A stretch of DNA of 64,000 bases from Candidatus Krumholzibacteriota bacterium (GTDB lineage Bacteria; Krumholzibacteriota; Krumholzibacteriia; JAJRXK01). The notes under the pieces were generated by a model. It was given only the letters and a program-made list of their open reading frames with translations. It was not told the origin of the DNA and ran no database searches. The stretch covers positions 1-64,000 of the forward strand of contig JAJDAC010000018.1 of assembly GCA_029262065.1 (NCBI GenBank), written 5' to 3'. The position numbers and the translations under genes were made by a program. Shown here piece after piece: positions 26,849 through 35,642 of the stretch; the first letter of the stretch is position 1; each line of letters starts with the position of its first letter.

Positions 26849-27976
26849 TTAGTTGGTCCTCAATCGCTCGTAGAGCGCTTCATAGTCGGCCGCCACCGCC
26901 TGCATGGAATATCGATCGTGGGCAAGCTGTCGTTGTGCGCTGCTACGACGCACACGCTCTTCTGTGCTCGCCATGACCTCGCGAAGCCCCTGGGCCAAAT
27001 CAGCGGGTTCGACACGGGGCACCAGCCACCCCAGTTCTCCCAACACTTCCGCGTTTCCAGGAACCGCGCTGGCCACCACCGGAGTACCAACCGCCAGCGC
27101 CTCGAGCAATGTGTTGCTCATTCCCTCGGTGTGACTGGGAAGAACCACCGCGGTAGCCATGGCCAACTCCGCCAGAGGTTGCAAAGTGGATCCGGGGGTT
27201 TCTACCCTGTCGGCCAGGTCCAGCTCGCTGATGCGAGCCCGCAATGGTGCCAAGCCCGGTCCGTCGCCGCAAACGCGCATCCGTAGTTCCGGGAGCTCGT
27301 CCTTGATCAAAGCGAACGCCTCCAGTAGCGGGCGCGCTCCTTTCTCGTCGTGTACACGGCCAAGGAACAACAGGTGCGGCGGGTCCGTCGGTTGCCATAC
27401 AGGCGTTTGATCTCCCACGCTGACACCATTGACCATGCGGTGGATCTCGAGATCCTTGAATCCAAACCCTTCGTACTCGCGTTGCGCTTGCGAATTCAGG
27501 ACAACGACGTGACGAAGGTGGGAAAGAAAATAGTCCTCCATGATCCCGCCGCGGTGTACCGCGGCCAGCGTCCTGAAACTATTTCCGCTGCCGCCGCTGC
27601 GTTCTTTGGCCAAGACTGGCACTCCAGTCTCCATTCCGACTTGCAACGCGGCGTAGGCAGCCCGCCGCAGGGCATGCGAGTGAAAAACGTCGGCATCACC
27701 CGCCAGGTCGCGCAGGCGATGGGCTACCGCGCGGTGGAACAGGTCTTCGGCGAACTTCCGCACGCCGCGAATGCCACCCATTCTCAACATGGTATTCAGT
27801 CGCTCGACTTCGACGCCGTCGAGAACCTCTCGTGGTGCCATTTCTCGCTGCCAGCGACCGGTAAGCACCCGCACGTCGTGGCCGCGTTCAACCAATGCCA
27901 CGGACAGTTTATGAGCCTGACGTTCGGCGCCCCCCACTGTAGGAGGGTACTGGTCAGCCACCATGATGAGCTTCAT
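26849..27976 (-). CDS. GT4 family glycosyltransferase
   Basis: 375 residues of GT-B fold. The start at 27976 gives the classical N-terminus MKLIMVADQYPPTVGGAERQ; an ATG ten codons earlier (28006) lacks family similarity. The GT4 C-terminal half shows LFLGRVHDEKGARPLLEAF, the nucleotide-binding CGDGPG, and the PSHTEGMSNTLLEALAVGTP motif with the E-x7-E pair contacting the sugar nucleotide. It would add a hexose-type residue with retention of configuration to a lipid-linked or surface glycan. Its stop lies 2 bp before the asparagine-synthase start, so they share a transcript. Confidence 0.85.
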   Translation of the reverse strand: MKLIMVADQYPPTVGGAERQAHKLSVALVERGHDVRVLTGRWQREMAPREVLDGVEVERLNTMLRMGGIRGVRKFAEDLFHRAVAHRLRDLAGDADVFHSHALRRAAYAALQVGMETGVPVLAKERSGGSGNSFRTLAAVHRGGIMEDYFLSHLRHVVVLNSQAQREYEGFGFKDLEIHRMVNGVSVGDQTPVWQPTDPPHLLFLGRVHDEKGARPLLEAFALIKDELPELRMRVCGDGPGLAPLRARISELDLADRVETPGSTLQPLAELAMATAVVLPSHTEGMSNTLLEALAVGTPVVASAVPGNAEVLGELGWLVPRVEPADLAQGLREVMASTEERVRRSSAQRQLAHDRYSMQAVAADYEALYERLRTN

Positions 27977-28086
27977 GCAGAGTCGAGACGTTGGAAGGAG
28001 CCGCATGCGAGGAGGCCCTGATTTTACGGCATTCGATATCGATTATCTCGAAGTTTCTCGGTCACAGGCCGACTGTGGCCACGACC

Positions 28087-28120
28087 CAGGGCGGGCGGGG
28101 TCTCCGCAGGCCCCGCCCTG
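28087..28120. other. GC-rich hairpin in a divergent spacer
   Basis: CAGGGCGGG (28087-28095) can pair with CCCGCCCTG (28112-28120); an alternative 8-bp register also exists. It lies 82 bases before the start at 28203. A near-palindrome ATTCGATATCGATT sits at 28031-28044. The hairpin could act in the leader of the + gene; no U-tract, no known riboswitch pattern. Confidence 0.3.
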
Positions 28121-28202
28121 TCGCTCCCATGTTGGCGTTTCGCCTGCTCCGGCGCCTCGAAGCCACGCCGGCGGCAATCAATACCGAATGTAAGGAGACT
28201 CC

Positions 28203-30458
28203 ATGCTGATCCGATGCATCGCGATCCTACTGTTATGCCTGTTGGGTCCGGGCACTGCCGCCGCCGCCAATTTGACCTTTCAGGTCGATGTAAACTCGCC
28301 CAACGGGCCCAATTCGGGGAGTGGCTCGTTCGACTTCACCAATACAAGCGCCAGCGGCGACCTGTCCGTTTCGGGACAAAGCACGCTGGTGAATGCTCCG
28401 CCTCGAGAACTTCTGTGGATCAAGGAGATCTGGCTGGCCCTGCAGTATTGGCGCCTGGTGGGACCCATAGGACCGGTGCCCCCGGGGCCTTTCGACTCGG
28501 TCCAGGCCCAGCTCATCGTCGACTTTGGTGCAGCCGGCGTGGGCGTGGTGAACGCCGACTACACACCGGCCCAGGACTTCGCCTATCTGCAATTGGACTT
28601 CGCAAATCTTCTGGTGAACAACCTGCCCACCACCAACGGTCCCTTCGAAATGCGAGTCATCGAGACAGTAGGCGACGGCCAGGGCGACGTGTCGACTGGA
28701 CAGGGCACGCTGCTGATCGATGGCGAGCCACTGGCCACGTTCACCTCGTCGTACAACGCGTCGCCAGGATTCGGCTTCCACCCGCGCACGCATCTGGACC
28801 TGGCCGTATTGGCCACACCCAACGGCACCGACATCAGCTTCGATGGTCACGGTCGCATCCTGGAAGACGAAAATATCCAGACATTCGTAACCATCAAGGG
28901 TCTGGGGCCCGACATCGTGGGCAATGGCAACGTGTGGAGCGACCCTACGCCCACGCCCATGTTCCCCTGGCCCACTTCGTTCGAACCCAACCCACAACCC
29001 AACCGCATCGGCATGGGCGGCGACACCTTCTACACGCCCAACCCCGAACCCAGTGGTCCATTTCCCGCGGTGATCGACGCCTGGATCATTGAGATCATGC
29101 AGCGCCTGCGCTGTCGCCTGATCATTCCGTGCGGCGGACCCATTCCCTGGGCCGATGTAATCTTCGACGCCGACTTCGGTCAGGCCGGAACGGTGCAGAT
29201 GCTGGCCCAGCTCACGCCGCAGCAAAACTTTGCCCAGGTTACGGTCGACCTGGCCAACTTCGACCAAAACCAACTACCACTGGCTCAGGGTTCCGAGGTG
29301 CTCATGACCGAGCGCTTCACCGGCAACGGCCCAGGCACGGGTTCGGGCCTGGGCAAGTTGGTCCTGCGAGGCAACGGCGCCAAGGCGGCCGACGTGGAAC
29401 TCGTGGGCAACTTCACCGCTCAGTACTCCTGGGACCAGCAATACGACCTGGACGGTTCGGGCGGTGGCGTTTCGGTGCGGACGTTCGCCAACCTCGCAAC
29501 CAATCAGCAGGGCCAGGCGCAGACTTCCGGCACCACCGATACCACCAGCGACGACGACGTGTCGTTTCACCTGCAGTCGGCCACCAACAACGGCGACCTC
29601 ACCGGTGGCGGCATCTTTGCCGGCGATCCCAGTCCGCAACCCAGCAAGTTCACCATCCGTGGCCAGAGCACGCTGGAAGAACAGATCCCCGAAGAGGCCC
29701 TGGCCTGGATCGTCGATCTATGGATGGTGCAGAACTGGTGGCGCCTGCTGTATCCGCCCGGTGTGCCGGTGCCCACTCCCGGCGATCCCGCATTCGCGTC
29801 GCTCGTGGCCGACCTGGGCAACGCGGGTACGATGACCGCCGACGTAACCCTGGATCCCATCCGAGGCTTCGGCGAGATGCGCGTCGACATGGGGCGCGCC
29901 ACGTCGGCCGGATTGCCCATGCTGGGCGATGAGTATGTGATGCAGATCAGTGAAACCATCACCGGATCCACTGGTACCGGCATGTTCATGGCCGATGGCA
30001 TTCCGTTCGGGAACATCCAGACAACCTACGTCGACGGCTTGTCCAAGCGCCGCGCCGGAACCGCGTTGGTGTTGGACACGCAGGCCCAGGTCAAGATGCA
30101 ACCCAACGCATGCGTCATGGACTTCGTGGGGGACATCGAACAGAACACCACTACCGATGTCGCAACCGACCTGCAGCCCACCAGCGTGGTGCTGCGCGCA
30201 CCGCGCCCCAACCCCATGACATCGGCGACGACCCTGTCGTTTTCGTTGGTGCGTCCCGGCTCGGTCGAGCTGGTGATGTACGACGCGCGGGGTCGACGCG
30301 TACGCACGCTGCTTCAGGGCGAGTACCCCGCCGGTTCCCACAGTGCATCGTGGGATGGCCGCACCGACCGCGGCGACGCAGTTGCCAGCGGCGTGTACTG
30401 GGCCCGGCTCAACGCCGGAGGCAATACGCAGACCCGTCGAATGACGGTAGTCCGCTAG
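28203..30458 (+). CDS. Secreted protein with three copies of an unrecognised domain and FlgD-like tail
   Basis: 751 residues; ATG preceded by AAGGAG. Signal peptide (MLIRCIAILLLCLLG...AAAA). Three repeats about 220 residues apart carry the same aromatic landmark: WIKEIWLALQYWRLVGPIGP (~residue 72), WIIEIMQRLRCRLIIPCGGP (~296) and WIVDLWMVQNWWRLLYPPGV (~500), each followed by an ADFG.AG or VADLGNAGT strand and a ...F....VDL/VDMG strand. The copies also share the ...LxETxTGxG.G.G..G motif before the next unit. I do not know the fold. The tail runs PRPNPMTSATTLSFSL to RRMTVVR. Repeats suggest a binding or matrix protein. Confidence 0.75.
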   Translation: MLIRCIAILLLCLLGPGTAAAANLTFQVDVNSPNGPNSGSGSFDFTNTSASGDLSVSGQSTLVNAPPRELLWIKEIWLALQYWRLVGPIGPVPPGPFDSVQAQLIVDFGAAGVGVVNADYTPAQDFAYLQLDFANLLVNNLPTTNGPFEMRVIETVGDGQGDVSTGQGTLLIDGEPLATFTSSYNASPGFGFHPRTHLDLAVLATPNGTDISFDGHGRILEDENIQTFVTIKGLGPDIVGNGNVWSDPTPTPMFPWPTSFEPNPQPNRIGMGGDTFYTPNPEPSGPFPAVIDAWIIEIMQRLRCRLIIPCGGPIPWADVIFDADFGQAGTVQMLAQLTPQQNFAQVTVDLANFDQNQLPLAQGSEVLMTERFTGNGPGTGSGLGKLVLRGNGAKAADVELVGNFTAQYSWDQQYDLDGSGGGVSVRTFANLATNQQGQAQTSGTTDTTSDDDVSFHLQSATNNGDLTGGGIFAGDPSPQPSKFTIRGQSTLEEQIPEEALAWIVDLWMVQNWWRLLYPPGVPVPTPGDPAFASLVADLGNAGTMTADVTLDPIRGFGEMRVDMGRATSAGLPMLGDEYVMQISETITGSTGTGMFMADGIPFGNIQTTYVDGLSKRRAGTALVLDTQAQVKMQPNACVMDFVGDIEQNTTTDVATDLQPTSVVLRAPRPNPMTSATTLSFSLVRPGSVELVMYDARGRRVRTLLQGEYPAGSHSASWDGRTDRGDAVASGVYWARLNAGGNTQTRRMTVVR

Positions 30459-30470
30459 CCGAAACGAAAA

Positions 30471-30502
30471 GGCCGGTGGCGTTATCTTGTACGCCACCGG
30501 CC
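30471..30502. terminator. Bidirectional hairpin terminator
   Basis: A perfect 12-bp stem, GGCCGGTGGCGT with ACGCCACCGGCC, closes an 8-base loop between the convergent stops at 30458 (+) and 30533 (-). GAAAA precedes it on the + strand, giving a short TTTTC run after the stem for minus-strand transcripts. Confidence 0.7.
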
Positions 30503-30532
30503 ACAGAATCTCGACAATTCACTGTTTTCCGA

Positions 30533-32011
30533 CTACTTGGCCACCGTCAGCTTCTGGGCGCTGGTTCCTTCGGGCGAACCAAGCCGCACGAAGTACACAC
30601 CCGAAGCCACGGTACGGCCGGAATCGTCCTGCCCGTTCCACTGTCGAGTGTATGAACCGGCGGCCAACGTCTCCGACGCCAACGTGCGAACGTGCCGACC
30701 GGCCACATTCAGAACATCGAGCTGAACGTGGCCCGCCTGCCCCAGCACGAACGCAATGTTGGTCGTGGGATTCATGGGGTTGGGATACAGGCGGGAAAGC
30801 CGTATCGACGCCGGCGCCTCATCGGCCGCCACGGGCGCGCCTACCTGAAACCGGTGCTCGTACGTTTGGCCTTCGTAGGCGATTTCGAACTCCCACTCGC
30901 CCGCCTGTTCGCCCTGCGGAATCGTGAAGTTCCACCACCAATAGGAAGCAGCGTAGTGCGCCACGCCCAACGAAGCAGTCCATGAACTGAACGTGCTGCC
31001 ATTGGGACGGTAGATGGTGTAGGTGCTCAGCTGCCCCGACCGTTGATCTCGGTAGTAGGCGGCGAAAGCAACGGTGTCCCCAAAATCGAACTGGTTGGAG
31101 ATATTCGTCGCTTCAACCTGAGGGCAGGTCGGAAAGCCAGGACCCGCCGTCTGGGTGTACAACGCGTTCACGGCCGAATCGTAGTAGGGACGTTGACTTG
31201 CCCACCAGCTCGCGCCGGCCCGGCAAGGGCCGCTGTAGGGATCCAGCAGGCTGCCTCCGCCGTCGTATACCTCGAAATGCAGGTGCGGCCCGGTCGAGTT
31301 GCCCGAGCTCCCCACCACGCCCAGGAACTCTCCCTGGGTCACGGTCTGCCCCACGCCCTTCGACGTCAGCGAGCCGTTCTTCATATGCCCGTACCAGGCC
31401 ACCGAACCATCGGCGTGCTCGACATACACCGCGTTCCAGCCTCCGCCGCCGAACCCGCAGTTCATGTCGAAGTTGCCATCACTCTTGAACACGATGGTCC
31501 CCGCCGCCGCGGCAATGACCTCAACGTCGTCGTTCTGCATCTTCAGCCATGAGAACGGCCACGTGAAGATATCGGTCCCCTGGTGGTTGTAGCCCGCGGT
31601 GTTGTCGTAGGTACGCGCGCCACAGTTGTAGTCGAGAAGCTGGTCGGGAAACGAAGCGTTGAGATCCACGAAATTTGAGATTCCGTGTACGCCGTAGTCC
31701 TGGACATGGGAGGCCGGTCGGATGGGCCAGTCGAACGAAACCGCGCCCTTGGCCGATGCCCGCAGCCCCAGGCGCCGCCGGCTTTCAGCAATGGCCGCCT
31801 GAATGGCCAACCTCTCATGAGGTTCGAGGCAAGGTGACCGATCGGGCACAAGGTGGCCCGCTCCCATCGAAGCGGGGACCGGTCCCACCGCTTCCATTTG
31901 GTAGCCAGCGTACTCGGCGGGAATAGGCTGGACCTCCACCGCTTTCGTAGCCGGCGCCATCAGCATCACGGCGCCAAGAACGATAGCAGCGACTGAATGG
32001 ATCCGATGCAT
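30533..32011 (-). CDS. Secreted M23 family metallopeptidase with FlgD-like tail
   Basis: 492 residues from ATG 32011, six bases after AGGAG; upstream in-frame starts lack a ribosome site. Signal peptide then a linker, and the lysostaphin/M23 catalytic domain at about residues 90-250 with zinc ligands in YNHQGTDIF (H..xD) and GPHLHFEV (HxH). M23 enzymes cut peptidoglycan cross-bridges or glycine-rich proteins. A second beta-sandwich domain (~290-400) and the sorting tail (LYPNPMNPTTNIAFVL, end AQKLTVAK) follow, so it acts outside the cell, perhaps as a lytic exoenzyme rather than in the cell's own wall growth. The tail does not match periplasmic division hydrolases. Confidence 0.85.
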   Translation of the reverse strand: MHRIHSVAAIVLGAVMLMAPATKAVEVQPIPAEYAGYQMEAVGPVPASMGAGHLVPDRSPCLEPHERLAIQAAIAESRRRLGLRASAKGAVSFDWPIRPASHVQDYGVHGISNFVDLNASFPDQLLDYNCGARTYDNTAGYNHQGTDIFTWPFSWLKMQNDDVEVIAAAAGTIVFKSDGNFDMNCGFGGGGWNAVYVEHADGSVAWYGHMKNGSLTSKGVGQTVTQGEFLGVVGSSGNSTGPHLHFEVYDGGGSLLDPYSGPCRAGASWWASQRPYYDSAVNALYTQTAGPGFPTCPQVEATNISNQFDFGDTVAFAAYYRDQRSGQLSTYTIYRPNGSTFSSWTASLGVAHYAASYWWWNFTIPQGEQAGEWEFEIAYEGQTYEHRFQVGAPVAADEAPASIRLSRLYPNPMNPTTNIAFVLGQAGHVQLDVLNVAGRHVRTLASETLAAGSYTRQWNGQDDSGRTVASGVYFVRLGSPEGTSAQKLTVAK

Positions 32012-32021
32012 GCAGCTCTCC

Positions 32022-32053
32022 TGTTTGGGAAGCAGAGTTTGTTTGGGAAGCAG
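32022..32053. repeat. Short tandem direct repeat in the M23 gene leader
   Basis: TGTTTGGGAAGCAG occurs twice, at 32022-32035 and 32040-32053, separated by AGTT (period 18). It lies just upstream of the ribosome site of the M23 gene, read on the minus strand as CTGCTTCCCAAACA. Confidence 0.6.
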
Positions 32054-32182
32054 CAATGATCCCCGCGCGGGAGGGCCTGCAGGGTTCGTTCCGAATCCTA
32101 GCAACATTTGCGGGCATCCGATAGGTTCCCAACACGGTTTCCAGGCTCCGCGTGCGTCCTCACTGAGGAGGGTTGTCCACTG

Positions 32183-33019
32183 TTGTCCATTCTTCGCCGA
32201 ATCCGGTGGTATCTCTTTCTGGGCGTTGCACTCGCGACCGTCGCCTGGCTCGGAATCGATCCGTCGCACGACCGCAACTGGAAGCTTGAGCATGCGCGGC
32301 TACCCCGCGCGACCTTCCAGGGCGACTCGGTCCTGGTCGAGAACGTGCGCGATTTTCGCACCGGGTCCGACGACTCAGTGAGTCGATCGTACGACGATCG
32401 GACCTACGACCTGAATCAGCTGAGCGCGGTATGGTTGTGCGTGGCCGTGTTCGACGAAGAGAACCGGCGCGGCCCTGCCCACAGTCTCTTGAGTTTCGAA
32501 TTCGAAACGGGCGAGTGCGTCGCCATCTCGGTCGAGGCCCGCAAGGAGGTTGGCGAGTCCTATTCGATCTACCGGGGAGCCTTCAAGCGATATGAACTGA
32601 TCTACGTGGTGGGGGACGAGCGCGATCTCATACTCACTCGCGCCGCCTTCCGTCCCGACGACGTCTACCTGTACCCCATCGTCGCCCCGCGCGACAGGGT
32701 GCGAGCGCTCTTCGTGGAAATGTTGGAGGCTGCCAACGCGTTGCACGAGAAACCGCGTTTCTACAACACCCTCACTGCGAACTGCACCACGATTCTGCGC
32801 GACCACGTGAACGCGATCGCACCCAACCGGATTCCTCCCAGCTGGAAGATACTTTTGCCCGGCTACGTCGACGAGCTTCTGCAAGGCCTGAGCTTGATCG
32901 ACTCGGACGCGCCCATGGAGCAGGCCCGTCGCAAATACTGGATCAACGACGCGGCGGTCTCACACGCCGCCGACCCCAACTTTTCCCGCCAGATTCGAAA
33001 CGCCGTCACGGCTCCCTGA
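32183..33019 (+). CDS. DUF4105 / Lnb N-terminal-like periplasmic protein
   Basis: About 278 residues. TTG at 32183 is preceded by GGAGGG ten bases away and leads straight into a membrane anchor (YLFLGVALATVAWLG). The remainder matches the DUF4105 pattern found in the N-terminal half of the lipoprotein N-acyltransferase Lnb: a His in GPAHSLLSFEF and the Cys of YNTLTANCTT(I)LRDHVN, forming an NlpC/P60-like thiol site, plus the end W(K)ILLPGYVDELL. It lacks the multi-pass membrane part of Lnb, so it may be an acyl-chain or peptide thiol-hydrolase on its own. It ends overlapping the convergent HTTM gene by 14 bp. Confidence 0.7.
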   Translation: MSILRRIRWYLFLGVALATVAWLGIDPSHDRNWKLEHARLPRATFQGDSVLVENVRDFRTGSDDSVSRSYDDRTYDLNQLSAVWLCVAVFDEENRRGPAHSLLSFEFETGECVAISVEARKEVGESYSIYRGAFKRYELIYVVGDERDLILTRAAFRPDDVYLYPIVAPRDRVRALFVEMLEAANALHEKPRFYNTLTANCTTILRDHVNAIAPNRIPPSWKILLPGYVDELLQGLSLIDSDAPMEQARRKYWINDAAVSHAADPNFSRQIRNAVTAP

Positions 33020-33887
33020 CGGTCCATCGATCCAGTCGTAGGAACACCACGTACATGACAACCCAGGCCAAGAATCCCAGGTCACCGCGACGCAGGACCA
33101 CCAGGCCCAGGTGGAATGCCACGCCCGCCGACAACCAGAAGGGTACGAGCCTGCGGTGGAACAACACCGTGAAGAATAGCCCCTCGAAGAGGATCGTACC
33201 TACTGAAAGCGCCTTGCAAAGCCCCAGGTGAGGGACCACCGTCAACGCCAGCGGCCAGTCGCGCGTGACACCCGCATGCAGCAAGTTGGCCTGCAACGTA
33301 TGCCCGTTCATCCACTCCAAACCACCGATGGTCAACTTTGACATGGCGGAATCGAAATAGATGAGCGCCAGTACCACCTGCATCAGGCGAAGCGGCCAGG
33401 TTGCCATTGACGTGGGCGCGAGAGATCCGACCCCTCTTCGCCGACGAAGCCATGCATCCAGGGAAAAATGGCGGTTGCAGGGCGTCAAGGGAATCAGCAG
33501 CAGGAAGATGATCGTAGGCACCGGCGGATGATGCACGTCGCCAAACGAATAGCGGAACGCCACCAACCACCAGTACGAAAGCGACAGTACCAGCGCCGAC
33601 GGGCGGGTCATGAATCCGACCAGCGTCAGGATACCCGACAGCAACGCAACGGCGTAGACGGCCGTGAGCGTTGTTGTGGTCGGCAGGCCTCCTCCAAGCC
33701 ACGATGAGGTCCAGGCCACCACCATTTGCGGTTCCATGAATTGGTCGTGGTATGCCAGATTCGTTTTCAGATCGGTGAGGCTGGGAAAGAAGAACACCAG
33801 CAAGGCGCCAACGATCACCATGCGACTCAACGCCAGGTGACGTCCGGACGAATGCGGAAACCACCAGTCCATCCAACGTCGCTTCAC
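33006..33887 (-). CDS. HTTM-domain membrane protein (vitamin K-dependent gamma-carboxylase-like)
   Basis: 293 residues with at least six membrane helices and the HTTM landmarks: an N-terminal ALSRMVIVGALLVFFF helix, FRYSFGDVHHPPVP in the middle, and ALIYFDSAMSKLTIGGLEWMN. HTTM proteins share the membrane core of gamma-glutamyl carboxylase, but bacterial members have no proven reaction and lack the lumenal domain. The gene is coupled by ATGA overlap to the small membrane protein upstream, which probably partners it. Its 3' end overlaps that of the DUF4105 gene. Confidence 0.75.
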   Translation of the reverse strand: MKRRWMDWWFPHSSGRHLALSRMVIVGALLVFFFPSLTDLKTNLAYHDQFMEPQMVVAWTSSWLGGGLPTTTTLTAVYAVALLSGILTLVGFMTRPSALVLSLSYWWLVAFRYSFGDVHHPPVPTIIFLLLIPLTPCNRHFSLDAWLRRRRGVGSLAPTSMATWPLRLMQVVLALIYFDSAMSKLTIGGLEWMNGHTLQANLLHAGVTRDWPLALTVVPHLGLCKALSVGTILFEGLFFTVLFHRRLVPFWLSAGVAFHLGLVVLRRGDLGFLAWVVMYVVFLRLDRWTVREP

Positions 33888-34369
33888 GAGCGCACGGATT
33901 TCAAACGAGCCGTGTGGATGCGCGGCTCATGCTCGACCAGCTCGCCGTCTTCCAGCCGCACGGCCTGCAGCGTTACCCTGGCGAAAACCACCGGATCTTC
34001 GGGGCGACCGCGCGAAACCCAAGTGGCCAGGTCGCGAAGCGTAGGCTGCGGGTGTCGGACCAGCGGCCGCACGAAGCGCCGATGGAATACAATTCCCTGC
34101 AAGCCGTAGCGCTCGTGCCAGTGAAAGGAGGTGTCAATCGACTCGCCCGACCGCGTGGTCAGCTCGAAGGTGACGCGAGTCGCCTCCACCTGGTCGACGC
34201 GCCGGGAATTGGCGAACATGGGAAAGTTGATGAACGGGTAGAGGAATTCGTCGTCTCCGCGACCCACGAGGACGTTGCCCGGCAAGAACGCGCTGAGCAT
34301 TAGGGCGACGACCAGCACGATGACCGCATGGGCGAGCGCCAGTGGCAGCCACGAAAAAGAAGATCTCAT
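33884..34369 (-). CDS. Small membrane protein, partner of the HTTM protein
   Basis: 161 residues, one N-terminal membrane helix (LALAHAVIVLVVALMLSAF) and a periplasmic beta-rich domain beginning LYPFINFPMFANSRR. Similar short proteins with a 'YPF.NFPMF' motif occur beside HTTM genes, which fits the 4-bp overlap here. Several aromatic/His residues (FHWHERYG) could be functional. I recognise no named family beyond that association; the pairing is inferred from context. Confidence 0.6.
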   Translation of the reverse strand: MRSSFSWLPLALAHAVIVLVVALMLSAFLPGNVLVGRGDDEFLYPFINFPMFANSRRVDQVEATRVTFELTTRSGESIDTSFHWHERYGLQGIVFHRRFVRPLVRHPQPTLRDLATWVSRGRPEDPVVFARVTLQAVRLEDGELVEHEPRIHTARLKSVRS

Positions 34370-34403
34370 TTCGAGTACACCGTCTGTGGGAGCCGGTTGC
34401 TGA

Positions 34404-35036
34404 TCAGTCGAATGCGGCCTTCAGTGCACCCCAGGTCACCGTTTCAGTGGCCACCGAGCACGAATTCGTTCCGCCCACGGTGGGTGCCGCGACCAGCCAC
34501 CCCGAGCTTCCAGCACCTTCGGTGCAGCGTTGGATCGATAGTCCTTCGGTCGCATCGGGCGTGAAGTCGTTCATGGGCCAGATCTGCGCCGCGATCGCCA
34601 CGTCCTCGCGGGCCTCCCCCGTGCCTCCCCACTGCACGAAATCGAGTATCGCGTCGGGGTCGGTGAACAGTCCCGCGGTCTTGTAGAGTCCAAACGAACC
34701 CGAATCGGTACCCAGAGCCGGGTACTGGGTGGTCGTGTAGAAGTTGCTTCCATCGTTGGTCCCGTTGGCCCGCACGTGCACGGTGTACGTGGTTCCCGGT
34801 TGCAAGATCACGCCCGGCGGAAAACCGCGGTAGCGGAAGTTCTCGCAGATCCGCAGCTCTCCAATGTCCACGGGAATTCCGCCCTGGTTGATGATCTCCA
34901 CTTTCTGGTTGCCACTGTCAGCGCCCAGGGGATCGTACAGAACCTCGTTGATGCGAACCTCAGATAGTTGCGCGCTCGCCGGCACCGCCGACAGGATCGC
35001 CGCGATGGAGAAGCCCAGTAGCAGAAACGTCCGCAT
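34404..35036 (-). CDS. Secreted lamin-tail-domain (LTD) protein
   Basis: 210 residues; ATG at 35036 with GAAGGG upstream; signal peptide MRTFLLLGFSIAAIL...ASA. The rest is one LTD Ig-like domain: VRINEVLYDPLGADSGNQ and KVEIINQGGIPVDIGELRI are the hallmark first strands, then an SFGLYKT and ILDFVQWGG stretch and SIQRC...GW. LTDs in bacteria are adhesive or nucleic-acid/lipid-associated modules on secreted proteins. No sorting tail. It sits downstream of the lipoprotein gene by about 10 bp. Confidence 0.75.
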   Translation of the reverse strand: MRTFLLLGFSIAAILSAVPASAQLSEVRINEVLYDPLGADSGNQKVEIINQGGIPVDIGELRICENFRYRGFPPGVILQPGTTYTVHVRANGTNDGSNFYTTTQYPALGTDSGSFGLYKTAGLFTDPDAILDFVQWGGTGEAREDVAIAAQIWPMNDFTPDATEGLSIQRCTEGAGSSGWLVAAPTVGGTNSCSVATETVTWGALKAAFD

Positions 35037-35046
35037 CGGTTTCCCT

Positions 35047-35502
35047 TCAAGACGGCTCGGGTGCGTTCCTATGGAGTTTGATCGCGGACTCGACATCAGC
35101 CCAGGTTCCCCAGATCTTGGCCTCCACCTTTTCCAGGTCAGCCGCGTCTTCCGGACTTTTCATCCTGATGAACTCGAACACGTCGTGCATCTCACCGCGC
35201 AGTGCCCCGTACCGGGCGAAGAACGGGAGCGAGTCCTCCCAGGCTTTACGATGCCGAGAAAAGGCCGCGGCAAAGTCATCTGGGGCGCCATGGAATGAAA
35301 TGGCGTTCAGGCCACGAACGTACTGCCGAACGGCTTCAGCGATTGGATGGGTCTCGCAGTGCATGTTCCGCAACGCCCCCAATTGATTGTCCAGCTCGAT
35401 CACCCGATCGATCTCTTGAAGCGGCGTCCGTCCCGGAGGCGGTGAAGAGGCGCAGCCCGTCACCAGCAGCAAGACCACCATCCATGACCATTTCCAGCTC
35501 AT
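35047..35502 (-). CDS. Small lipoprotein of unknown function
   Basis: 151 residues from ATG 35502 (AGGAG five bases upstream). The lipobox LLVTGC gives a lipidated cysteine; the mature protein is helical and charged with two histidine/cysteine-containing patches (NMHCETHPIAEAV) and no repeat. An in-frame start 39 codons upstream has no ribosome site. It precedes and probably shares a transcript with the LTD protein. No family recognised. Confidence 0.65.
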   Translation of the reverse strand: MSWKWSWMVVLLLVTGCASSPPPGRTPLQEIDRVIELDNQLGALRNMHCETHPIAEAVRQYVRGLNAISFHGAPDDFAAAFSRHRKAWEDSLPFFARYGALRGEMHDVFEFIRMKSPEDAADLEKVEAKIWGTWADVESAIKLHRNAPEPS

Positions 35503-35642
35503 TGATTCTCCTGAAGAAGGGTACGGCTGCCAGCATACACCAAGGCCGCCAAGAATCTCGATAGGCCGTGAGCTTTCGTACGGCTCTTCCCGGTATCTCC
35601 CCCTAGACGACCCACACAATCCATTCTTTTGGGGAGAAACCG

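Noticed and set aside
28031..28044. ATTCGATATCGATT as a repressor operator
   Set aside because: One mismatch from a palindrome, no regulator gene nearby and no promoter fits around it.
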